Below, piece by piece: positions 1 to 6,262 of a DNA stretch of 25,674 bases. The notes beneath the pieces were generated by a model, which had not been told where the DNA came from, ran no database searches, and worked only from the letters and a program-made list of their open reading frames with translations. How positions within the stretch are numbered: position 1 is the first letter of the stretch; every line of letters begins with the position of its first letter. Both the position numbers and the translations under genes were made by a program. The DNA is from JAAXHE01 sp964551635 (GTDB lineage Bacteria > Latescibacterota > UBA2968 > GCA-2709665). The stretch lies in the NCBI GenBank assembly GCA_964551635.1, contig CAZKDZ010000290.1:1-25674 (forward strand), read 5' to 3'.

Positions 1-1
1 C

Positions 2-262
2 TGCTCCATCTTCCACTACAACCAGGCCCTTTGGGTTGAACGCAATTTCGCCAACACCGGCGACCCGCGCATGTGGCCCAATTTCAACTTCAGCGTTATG
101 GGCGAACGCGTAAAATCCGCAGGTCTCGTCAGCCAGCATTGTGTGGGTCCCTCTGTCTGGCAGGCTTTCCGTGTCACTCCAACCCTCGAGCAAGTCTCCC
201 GCGTCCTCGACGACGAACCCACCCTCATCACGCTTTCGCCATTGAAGCTCTACGGCGAGTGA
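2..262 (+). CDS. C-terminal end of an unrecognised protein (5' truncated)
   Basis: An open frame runs in from the left edge and ends at a TGA at 260-262, giving the last 86 residues of a protein. The fragment is rich in aromatic residues (an FHYNQALW stretch near its start, then MWPNFNF) and ends with LSPLKLYGE. I do not recognise the family and give no function. The frame is open from the first base, codon use looks like that of the neighbouring genes, and a strong hairpin follows at 391-427. It converges on citrate synthase. Confidence 0.5.
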   Translation, partial: CSIFHYNQALWVERNFANTGDPRMWPNFNFSVMGERVKSAGLVSQHCVGPSVWQAFRVTPTLEQVSRVLDDEPTLITLSPLKLYGE

Positions 263-296
263 TTCAAGCAGTCGGCGATCGGCATACAAAAAAGGC

Positions 297-317
297 GGGC
301 AACCACAAGGGTTGCCC
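297..317. repeat. Intergenic hairpin repeat, copy 1
   Basis: The arms GGGCAACC (297-304) and GGTTGCCC (310-317) are perfectly complementary around a 5-nt loop. The 20 bases at 297-316 recur exactly, in inverse orientation, at 4871-4890. Both copies lie just outside coding sequence, which suggests a dispersed repeat family. Confidence 0.7.
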
Positions 318-390
318 CTACAAACACATCGTTGCCGTGGGCTGACCCGCGGCATTATTTATCCAGATATCGCGCAAATGAGCCCATATG

Positions 391-427
391 ACAAGAGCGC
401 AAAGGCCTGTGGCCTTTGCGCTCTTGT
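391..427. terminator. Strong hairpin between convergent genes, probable bidirectional terminator
   Basis: A perfect 17-bp stem (391-407 with 411-427) has a 3-nt loop. It lies between the stop of the + gene (262) and the stop of gltA (461, - strand). The + side continues TTGTTT. The - side has no good T-run beyond the stem. The position and a GC-rich core with A/T-rich ends fit a shared terminator; the weak T-tract lowers confidence. Confidence 0.6.
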
Positions 428-460
428 TGTTTCGATACGACCTCGCGTCCGATCCGGCTC

Positions 461-1765
461 TTACCTCTCCCCCATCGGCGTATAGTCCCGGACATCTTCA
501 CCCATGTAAATCTGCCGCGGACGCGCGATGCGCTGCTCCGGATCGTGCATCAACTCTTTCCACTGCGCCAGCCAACCCGGCATCCGGCCCACTGCGAACA
601 TAACCGTCATCATGTCCGTGGGCAGACCCATCGCCTGGTAGATTATGCCCGAATAAAAATCCACGTTCGGATACAGACTGCGAGAAATGAAAAACTCTTC
701 TTCAAGCGCGATGCGCTCCAGTTCTACCGCGATGTCGATAAGCGGGTTCTTTCCGGTGACTTCGAATACCTCTTCGGCAGTCTTCTTGATGATCGCAGCT
801 CTGGGATCGTAGTTCTTGTAAACCCGGTGCCCGAATCCCTGGAGCAGCACCTCCCGGTTGTATACCCGCTTGATATAGGCGGGAATATTGTCAACCGACC
901 CGATCTCGTTCAGCATTTTCAAGACGGCTTCATTCGCCCCGCCATGCGCCGGTCCGTACAACGCGCCGGCGGCTCCAGCCGCTGCCGAGTACGGGTCTGC
1001 TCCGCTGCTGCCCACCCCACGCATGGTACTCGCGCTGCAGTTCTGTTCATGGTCGGCGTGCAAAATGAGAAGGACCTCCAGCGCCCGTTCCAGCGCGGGA
1101 TCCGACATATATGCGTTCGTACCCTCGAACAGCATCTTCAGATAATTGGCGCAGAATCCCAATGAAGGGTCAGGGTCCACAACGGGCAGCCCCTGGCTTT
1201 GGCGATACACGGCTGCCGCTGCTACCGGGGCCACGCCCATAAGCCGGCGGATGTGTTGTTCCTGAACATCCTCCGTGCCGATGTCTCTCGCATTGTCGTA
1301 AAATGTGGACAGAGACCCCAGCACGCCCACCATCATCCCCATCGCGTGGGAGCCTTTTCCGAATCCGCCTACCAATTCGGTCAACTTCGGCTCGGCTCTG
1401 ACGTACGCCATCACCGATTCGTTCCAGGAATCCAGTTGCGCCTGTGTCGGCAGTTCGCCGTATAACAGCAGATACGACGTCTCAAGGTAGGTGCTGCGCT
1501 GCGCGAGCTGCTCGATCGGATATCCACGATATCTGAGGATGCCTTTCTCTCCGTCGATAAACGTCACGGAACTCTGGCAGGATCCGGTATTCAGATACGA
1601 CGGATCGTATCCGAGAAGCCCGAAATCGTCCTCCGATACCTTAATCTGCTTCAGGTCAGCGGTTCGAATGGCGGCCCCGTATTCCGGGTACGTGCCATAT
1701 AGAATGGGTACCTCGTAAGTCTTGCCGGTGCGATTATCCGTAATGGTGAGTGAGTCTTTGTTCAT
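461..1765 (-). CDS. gltA: Citrate synthase
   Basis: Condenses oxaloacetate with acetyl-CoA to citrate, the entry step of the TCA cycle, in the cytoplasm. The 434-residue protein matches the long type II (E. coli GltA-like) form over its whole length. The catalytic residues are in place: H274 in GPAHGGANEA, H313 in GFGHRVYKNYDPR and D369 in PNVDFYSG. The conserved LHADHEQN block is at about 235-242. A GTG two codons upstream (1769-1771) is possible, but AAAGGA sits 9 nt before the ATG at 1765 and only 3 nt before that GTG, so I chose the ATG. The gene starts 36 nt after the spermidine synthase-like gene and is probably cotranscribed with it, since no separate promoter is evident in the gap. 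A hairpin follows at 391-427. Confidence 0.95.
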   Translation of the reverse strand: MNKDSLTITDNRTGKTYEVPILYGTYPEYGAAIRTADLKQIKVSEDDFGLLGYDPSYLNTGSCQSSVTFIDGEKGILRYRGYPIEQLAQRSTYLETSYLLLYGELPTQAQLDSWNESVMAYVRAEPKLTELVGGFGKGSHAMGMMVGVLGSLSTFYDNARDIGTEDVQEQHIRRLMGVAPVAAAAVYRQSQGLPVVDPDPSLGFCANYLKMLFEGTNAYMSDPALERALEVLLILHADHEQNCSASTMRGVGSSGADPYSAAAGAAGALYGPAHGGANEAVLKMLNEIGSVDNIPAYIKRVYNREVLLQGFGHRVYKNYDPRAAIIKKTAEEVFEVTGKNPLIDIAVELERIALEEEFFISRSLYPNVDFYSGIIYQAMGLPTDMMTVMFAVGRMPGWLAQWKELMHDPEQRIARPRQIYMGEDVRDYTPMGER

Positions 1766-1801
1766 CCACACAAATCCTTTCCAGTCGTCTACACCTGCCA
1801 G

Positions 1802-2506
1802 TCACGCCCGTACCGAGTAGATTACACTGTCGATCTGTTTTCCGGTCAGGCTGCGGTCACACGTTTGTTGTCGAGTCATCCCGCCGAAGACACGATCCAG
1901 AGCGCGTTCGTACGAACGGTTGGCGGCATGGCTCCAGATCGCCAGGGTTCCATCCGGCCGCAACCGTGTCCTTAGCGTTCGAAGTGCTGAAACGCTGTAC
2001 GCGCGCCGGTTTTCGGGCCGCACCACCCGGTCGGGACCGTTGTCGATATCCAGCGCGATGCCGTGGTAGCTTCGAGGATTTCCCTGTACGTATTCGTAAA
2101 AATCGCCGACGACCACCTCCGTGCGCTCATCGTCGAGAACATCGGCGTTGTCCAGGTAATCGCGGTTCCAGTTTACAATTCGGGATTCGAGTTCCACCAC
2201 ACACACGGAACGCACGTTCGGATAGGCGAGCGCCTGTCGAAGGGAGATTCCCAGTCCCAAACCACCGATAAGCAGGTTGATGTGCCTGCCGGATTTCGAC
2301 GTTTCCATGACCGTGTCAATCAATGCGCGATTGGACGACGCATTGTAGGTGGCCATCCGGAAAACACCGTTGACGATGAGTTCGAAATGGGAGACCGTGC
2401 CGGCATTAACGGACGCAAGCTGCAATTCACCCTTACGGGTGGACGAACGCTGCACAACCCGCCGTTCCATAGCCAGACCCTGATACGTCCGTTCAGCCTC
2501 CTTCAT
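1802..2506 (-). CDS. Spermidine synthase-like Rossmann-fold protein
   Basis: A 234-residue protein with the fold of spermidine synthases and SAM-dependent methyltransferases. It has a glycine-rich loop GGLGLG (81-86), an acidic residue ending strand 2 (VVELE, E106), VVVGD (D135) and ALDIDNGPD (about 151-159), where true spermidine synthases carry their catalytic aspartate. The DIDNGPD signature belongs to bacterial proteins usually annotated spermidine synthase family with no proven polyamine activity, so the substrate is uncertain. The ATG at 2506 follows an AT-rich promoter-like stretch but has no clear Shine-Dalgarno; a second ATG at 2470 is possible. The frame stays open upstream to 2863, but that part overlaps the divergent HAD gene and a repeat and looks non-coding. 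gltA follows after 36 nt. Confidence 0.75.
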   Translation of the reverse strand: MKEAERTYQGLAMERRVVQRSSTRKGELQLASVNAGTVSHFELIVNGVFRMATYNASSNRALIDTVMETSKSGRHINLLIGGLGLGISLRQALAYPNVRSVCVVELESRIVNWNRDYLDNADVLDDERTEVVVGDFYEYVQGNPRSYHGIALDIDNGPDRVVRPENRRAYSVSALRTLRTRLRPDGTLAIWSHAANRSYERALDRVFGGMTRQQTCDRSLTGKQIDSVIYSVRA

Positions 2507-2533
2507 GATTGATGACAAAACAGATACGATATT

Positions 2534-2561
2534 AAGATAATGCAGAATTGAAATTTCACAA
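2534..2561 (-). promoter_or_regulatory. Candidate sigma70-type promoter of the spermidine synthase-like/gltA pair
   Basis: On the - strand, TTGTGA (2561-2556) is followed by 16 nt and TATCTT (2539-2534), about 28 nt before the ATG at 2506. Each box matches the consensus at four of six positions. The surrounding AT-rich patch contrasts with the rest of the gap. Inferred by eye. Confidence 0.35.
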
Positions 2562-2590
2562 GCAGATTTGAACTCGAAGAAAGAGCGTTG

Positions 2591-2695
2591 AACAGTCCGT
2601 TGAGAAGGTCGCTCTGCCGGAGACGCCGGGCAATGCGGTTTTTTTTGACCGCAGGGACCGGCGGTAGCCCGGATGGGCTTTTTCAACGGGCTGTT
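2591..2695. repeat. Inverted-repeat-bounded intergenic element (about 105 bp)
   Basis: The left end AACAGTCCGTTGAGAAGG (2591-2608) and the right end, whose reverse complement is AACAGCCCGTTGAAAAAG (2678-2695), match at 15 of 18 positions. The inside holds a smaller hairpin around an eight-T run (TGCGG with CCGCA). There is no coding capacity. It sits between two divergent promoter-like sequences. It resembles a short non-autonomous element or REP-like sequence and is unrelated in sequence to the elements at 3651 and 7182. Confidence 0.5.
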
Positions 2696-2709
2696 ACGGG
2701 CTAAATGCC

Positions 2710-2737
2710 TTGACAATTGCGGTTGCGCATTTAGATT
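2710..2737 (+). promoter_or_regulatory. Candidate sigma70-type promoter of the HAD phosphatase gene
   Basis: A perfect TTGACA (2710-2715), a 16-nt spacer and TAGATT (2732-2737, four of six matches) lie about 60 nt upstream of the GTG start at 2799. This is one of the better promoter matches in the window. Confidence 0.5.
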
Positions 2738-2798
2738 GCCAATCCGGCGAGGCGCCGCCAGGCAAAAACAAGGCTTTTCCTGAGAATGAAGGGATTCT

Positions 2799-3644
2799 GT
2801 GGCTGAACCAGATCGTTTCGATGCCTTGCGTACAGCTGATATAGAACGTGTGAACGATGGCATTGTCCGCGGCCGTTTCCGCTCGGCGCTTTTCGATTTC
2901 GACGGAACGCTTTCGCTGATTCGTCAGGGCTGGCGGGAAATCATGGTACCCATGATGGTAGAAACGCTTGGCGGATGCCGCACAGGCGAGAGCGAGACCC
3001 AACTGTTTCGGATAGTGGCTGATTTTGTCGACCGGCTTACTGGCAAACAGACCATCTACCAGATGATCCAGCTCGCGGAGGAAGTGCGAAAACGCGGTGG
3101 CAAGCCTCCTGATCCGGTGGCCTACAAACACCGTTATCACGAACGGCTCAACCGTCATATACGGGACCGCATTCAAGGTCTGCGTTCCGGCGCCCTTGAC
3201 GCGGAAGACCTGATGGTGCCAGGGTCTACGGATCTCTTGCGCAACCTGGAACGCAGGGGGCTTACCCTGTACCTGGCAAGCGGCACCGACGAGGTGTACG
3301 TGAAGGAGGAGGCCGACCTTCTCGGGCTGACACCCTTCTTTGAAGACCGCGTGTACGGCGCACTGGACAGGTACCAGGACTTTTCCAAGGAAAGGGTAAT
3401 CCGGGATCTGATTGCCTCGCAGGGGATCGAGGGCGAGGAGATGCTGGGCTTCGGCGATGGATACGTGGAGATCGAAAACGTCAAGTCGGCGGGCGGGACG
3501 GCCGTGGGCGTCGCGTCTGATGAAGCCCGCCGCCAGGGCGTGAATGCGTGGAAACGCGAACGACTGATTCAAGCGGGGGCGGATTTGATTGTACCGGACT
3601 TCCGGTGCCAGGAGATGCTCGTGGACTTTCTCCTCGACCCGTAG
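2799..3644 (+). CDS. HAD-superfamily phosphatase (phosphoglycolate phosphatase-like)
   Basis: A 281-residue HAD hydrolase, expected to remove phosphate from a small phosphorylated metabolite via an aspartyl-phosphate. Motif I is FDFDGT with D33 and D35, motif II is LASGTD (S161), the motif III lysine is probably K197 (FSKER), and motif IV is GFGDGYVEIE with D220 and E224. A long, partly charged helical cap (about 40-140) between motifs I and II indicates a C1-cap enzyme. The start is GTG, preceded by GAAGGGA with 5 nt spacing; I see no better start. A PfkB-type sugar kinase follows on the same strand after 125 nt, which suggests a sugar-phosphate substrate, but the gap contains a MITE-like element and a terminator-like hairpin, so cotranscription is not assured. 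It lacks the look of GmhB; the exact substrate is unknown. Confidence 0.85.
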   Translation: MAEPDRFDALRTADIERVNDGIVRGRFRSALFDFDGTLSLIRQGWREIMVPMMVETLGGCRTGESETQLFRIVADFVDRLTGKQTIYQMIQLAEEVRKRGGKPPDPVAYKHRYHERLNRHIRDRIQGLRSGALDAEDLMVPGSTDLLRNLERRGLTLYLASGTDEVYVKEEADLLGLTPFFEDRVYGALDRYQDFSKERVIRDLIASQGIEGEEMLGFGDGYVEIENVKSAGGTAVGVASDEARRQGVNAWKRERLIQAGADLIVPDFRCQEMLVDFLLDP

Positions 3645-3650
3645 TGTTCA

Positions 3651-3731
3651 GAAGCTCCCTTAAGATTCCCTGCGGTCTTCGCAAGGATGCAAGAGCGCGC
3701 GGGAACGCACCGGTAATTTTAAAACAGTTTC
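3651..3731 (+). mobile_element. MITE-like element, short (internally deleted) copy
   Basis: The left end GAAGCTCCCTTAAGATTCCC (3651-3670) and the right end (3712-3731, reverse complement GAAACTGTTTTAAAATTACC) are diverged inverted repeats. They match the two ends of the 162-bp element at 7182-7343. Inside the left end, GCGGTCTTCGC and TGCAA(A/G)AGCGC are shared. Inside the right end, CGGGAAC and CACCGGTAATTTTAAAACAG are shared. About 81 bp of the longer copy's middle are missing here. It begins 6 nt after the HAD stop codon and encodes nothing. Confidence 0.7.
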
Positions 3732-3748
3732 CAGCGGCCTCCGCTTAA

Positions 3749-3769
3749 CCGGGACACCCCGGCTTTTTT
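3749..3769 (+). terminator. Short GC hairpin with T6 tract directly before the sugar kinase start
   Basis: CCGGG (3749-3753) and CCCGG (3758-3762) form a 5-bp stem around ACAC, followed by C and six T. The T-run touches the ATG at 3770. This looks like a weak intrinsic terminator for the HAD gene, or an attenuator for the kinase. Confidence 0.45.
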
Positions 3770-4792
3770 ATGACCCACTCCGACCTGAATGAACTGCTGA
3801 GTACGTTTTCGGATCTGGCTATCCTGGTTATCGGGGACTTTTTCCTGGATCGCTATCTCGCAGTCGATCCTGGCCTCGCTGAACTCTCCCTGGAGACCGG
3901 ACTGGAAGCCCGCCAGGTGGTACAGGTCCGAAACCGGCCGGGCGCCGCGGGAACCGTGACCAGTAACCTGAATGCCCTTGAGGTGGGCCAGATCCGGGCG
4001 CTCGGGGTGATTGGCGATGACGGTCAGGGGTACGATCTGAAGGCGGGGCTGCATGCGACCGGCGTGGAGACACGTCATCTGATCGAGGTCCCGGACCGCG
4101 TTACGCCAACGTATACCAAACCGGTTCTCACGACAACCGGGAAGGAGATGGAGCGATTGGATATTAAAAATCGCTCGGCCCTTCCACGACACGTGGAAGA
4201 CCGCGTTCTCGCCACCCTGGAGAAACTGTTGGGCGAGGTCCACGGTGTGATTGTGCTCGACCAGGTTCCGGAGCGCAATTGCGGCGTCGTTACGGATCGC
4301 GTTCGCGATGGAATCGCGCGCCTCGCGACTGAATATCCGGATGTGGTGTTCCTGGCGGACTCCCGTTCGCACATCGACCGGTTCAGAAACGTGATCGTCA
4401 AGATCAACCGCGAAGAGGCGCTCAAGGGCGCGCCGCGGGACTCCGCCGGTGACGGGCAGGAGCTCCTGAGTACGGCGATACGGTCTTTCCTGAATCGCAC
4501 CGGACGGCCCGTGTTCGTCACGCTCGGTCCCGATGGTATCCTCTGCGCCGACGGCGCGACGACCCACCACGTTCCCGGTATCCCGGTGCCCGATCCCATC
4601 GATATCGTAGGGGCGGGGGACAGCGTTTCCGCGGGGATCGTCCCGGCGCTTTGCGCTGGCGCTTCGTGCGTGGATGCGGCCCGTGTCGGCGTGCTGGTTT
4701 CTTCCATCACCATCCAGCAGATCGGGACAACCGGCGCCGCGTCACCTGAACAGGTGTTGCAGCGGTTTGAGGAATCCAGTCAGGATTCCTGA
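3770..4792 (+). CDS. PfkB/RfaE-like carbohydrate kinase
   Basis: A 340-residue ribokinase-family enzyme, expected to phosphorylate a sugar or sugar phosphate with ATP. The N-terminal LVIGDFFLDRYL (about 19-30) resembles the opening of heptose-7-phosphate kinases (RfaE/HldE N-domain). RPGAAGTVTSNL (57-67) takes the place of the usual GGAANVA sugar-binding segment. The family's C-terminal anion-hole motif is DIVGAGDSVSAG (278-289), with D284 as catalytic base. There is no nucleotidyltransferase domain. The ATG at 3770 is directly preceded by a hairpin plus T-run and has no visible Shine-Dalgarno. No in-frame alternative start before the kinase core is convincing, so translation initiation here is odd. 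The HAD phosphatase upstream may share its pathway. Confidence 0.85.
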   Translation: MTHSDLNELLSTFSDLAILVIGDFFLDRYLAVDPGLAELSLETGLEARQVVQVRNRPGAAGTVTSNLNALEVGQIRALGVIGDDGQGYDLKAGLHATGVETRHLIEVPDRVTPTYTKPVLTTTGKEMERLDIKNRSALPRHVEDRVLATLEKLLGEVHGVIVLDQVPERNCGVVTDRVRDGIARLATEYPDVVFLADSRSHIDRFRNVIVKINREEALKGAPRDSAGDGQELLSTAIRSFLNRTGRPVFVTLGPDGILCADGATTHHVPGIPVPDPIDIVGAGDSVSAGIVPALCAGASCVDAARVGVLVSSITIQQIGTTGAASPEQVLQRFEESSQDS

Positions 4793-4870
4793 ACACGGAC
4801 CTATCCCCCCGGACAGCCATCCATCAATCGCATTTCCTATCTCTCAAAACCCGGCTGAGTCCGTAAAAGC

Positions 4871-4890
4871 GGCAACCCTTGTGGTTGCCC
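4871..4890. repeat. Intergenic hairpin repeat, copy 2
   Basis: This 20-nt sequence, GGCAACCCTTGTGGTTGCCC, is the exact reverse complement of 297-316. It lies in the 118-nt gap between the convergent stops of the sugar kinase and the DUF123 gene. Its arms GGCAACC and GGTTGCC can pair, so it may also help to end transcription. Confidence 0.7.
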
Positions 4891-4910
4891 TGGCTTCGGC
4901 GCCCTGCGCG

Positions 4911-5501
4911 TCAGATGTCAAATTTGGCGCTGAGACGCCCGGGGAGCGTGGGCCACCACACGTCGCCGGCCGCGAGGCCCAGGAGGTGGGTGTTACCGGG
5001 CACGTCGTTTGCGCCCAGACCTTTTTCGACAACTGTGGTGTGGGGATCACGCTCCAGAAATTCAGCCAAGCGTTTTTCGAGACATTCGGGTGTACGGATG
5101 ATGCAGGCGCCGGTCAGATCGGCAGCTGGCACGTCGAGCAGGTGGTCGATGTTCCAGTGCAGGTTCTTCTGGCCGGCGGGCTTGAGGTTTCCGTTTCCCA
5201 GACCAGAGATTTTGAATCGACGGAGCATTTCGCCGCGGATTTTGTGCGGTTCCTTCCCGCAGCTGCGCGCGGCGTGGCGGACCAGGCGGTTCGCCAGCGA
5301 CGCGGCGCCTTTCTCCGACATCGCGGACCCGATGTAGACGTACTCTCCCGCCGGAAGCTGGATGATCTTTCCGCGCTTGAATCCGCCGAATTGAAGCTCC
5401 GTATGCTCCGTCAGGCGAATCCGCAGTATATACGACCCGCTCTGCGAGTCGTTGCCCATGAAGACGATGGGGAATTCTTCGGGACTCACGTCAAGTGCCA
5501 T
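4911..5501 (-). CDS. DUF123 (GIY-YIG-like) protein
   Basis: A 196-residue protein of the DUF123 family, small domains related to GIY-YIG nucleases; in archaea they are sometimes fused to endonuclease III. Visible hallmarks are GSYILRIRL (22-30), LPAGEYVYIGSA (49-60), LANRLVRHA (69-77) and HWNIDHLLD (115-123), then TPECLEKRLAEFL and a terminal GDVWWPTLPGRLSAKF. A basic stretch of about 30 residues (81-110) separates the RLVRHA helix from HWNIDHLL, where most relatives I know have a short link, so it looks like an insertion. No reaction has been established for the family, to my knowledge. The ATG at 5501 lies inside the end of the ankyrin gene (11-nt overlap) and has no strong Shine-Dalgarno, which suggests coupled translation. 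The frame is open upstream but only as a shadow of the ankyrin gene. Confidence 0.75.
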   Translation of the reverse strand: MALDVSPEEFPIVFMGNDSQSGSYILRIRLTEHTELQFGGFKRGKIIQLPAGEYVYIGSAMSEKGAASLANRLVRHAARSCGKEPHKIRGEMLRRFKISGLGNGNLKPAGQKNLHWNIDHLLDVPAADLTGACIIRTPECLEKRLAEFLERDPHTTVVEKGLGANDVPGNTHLLGLAAGDVWWPTLPGRLSAKFDI

Positions 5502-6240
5502 CCGGCGCGATGCCGCGCGCCTGCATCCAGTCCATGACGATCTTGTGTCCGCCCGTCTTCGCCTGCTGATATGCGGATTCACCGGCCGGGTTGACCCAAT
5601 CCGGATCGGCGCCGCGCTCGAAGAGGATCTTTGCGATGGTCGCGTGGCCGTTGCGACACGCCAGGCCGAACGCGCTGTCCAGCGCCGTCTTCGGCGGTCT
5701 CGGCGGGTCCCAGCAGGGCAGGGCGCCGGCGTCTTCCGTAACGTTTCCATCCTCATCGAAGTACTGATCCACGAGATCTCTCCGTCCGGCGCCGGCGGCC
5801 GTCATGAGATTCGAAGCCGCGCCCCGGTCGATCAACAGCCGTGCGACGTTCAGACACCGAAAGATGACCGCATTCCAGACCGGCGTCCCGTTCGCAATCA
5901 CGCCGCAGTCGATGTCGATATCCGCACCCGCGTCCAGAAGCAGTTCCGCCAGGTCGACGTCGTCGTTGCTCGCCGCCCAGTGCAACGGCGTCTCTTTCAC
6001 CGCTTCATTCTGCCCATGCTGGAAACGCGCGTTCACGTCCGCCCCCGCCTCGATGAGCAGCCTGGCCATTTCCACGCCCTTCGGCTTGTGCCCGGGATAA
6101 TCCGCGATCGTATGCAGGAGCGTGCGATCGTTGTCTTCAGACCTGAGGTTGGGCAGCTCCGGATGCGACTCGATGAGCGCCTCCAGCCTTTCCATATCGC
6201 TCTGTTCGATGGCTTCGCGCGCCTGTTCGATCGGCGTCAT
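5491..6240 (-). CDS. Ankyrin-repeat protein
   Basis: A 249-residue protein made almost wholly of ankyrin repeats, a protein-binding scaffold. Recognisable units include a repeat centred on TLLHTIADYPG and VEMARLLIEAGADVNAR (40-72), a second with TPLHWAASNDDVDLAELLLDAGADID (84-109), a degenerate third with VWNAVIFRCLNVARLLIDRGA (121-141), a divergent segment (142-185) containing CWDPPRPPKTALD, and a final DSAFGLACRNGHATIAKILFERGADPD (188-214). No signal peptide or membrane segment is seen, so it is probably cytoplasmic. GGAGGAG lies 5 nt before the ATG. It starts 22 nt after the secreted-protein gene and overlaps the DUF123 gene by 11 nt, making a likely three-gene operon. The partner is unknown. 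Confidence 0.85.
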   Translation of the reverse strand: MTPIEQAREAIEQSDMERLEALIESHPELPNLRSEDNDRTLLHTIADYPGHKPKGVEMARLLIEAGADVNARFQHGQNEAVKETPLHWAASNDDVDLAELLLDAGADIDIDCGVIANGTPVWNAVIFRCLNVARLLIDRGAASNLMTAAGAGRRDLVDQYFDEDGNVTEDAGALPCWDPPRPPKTALDSAFGLACRNGHATIAKILFERGADPDWVNPAGESAYQQAKTGGHKIVMDWMQARGIAPDGT

Positions 6241-6262
6241 TCTCTCTCCTCCAGGTTGTGGT

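Noticed and set aside
416..1165. Long open frame on the + strand opposite citrate synthase
   Set aside because: It is antisense to a gene with intact catalytic motifs, has an arginine/proline-rich composition and shows no ribosome site or known domain.
2507..2863. A 119-residue N-terminal extension of the spermidine synthase-like protein
   Set aside because: It crosses the divergent HAD gene start, its promoter and an inverted-repeat element, and does not look like protein.
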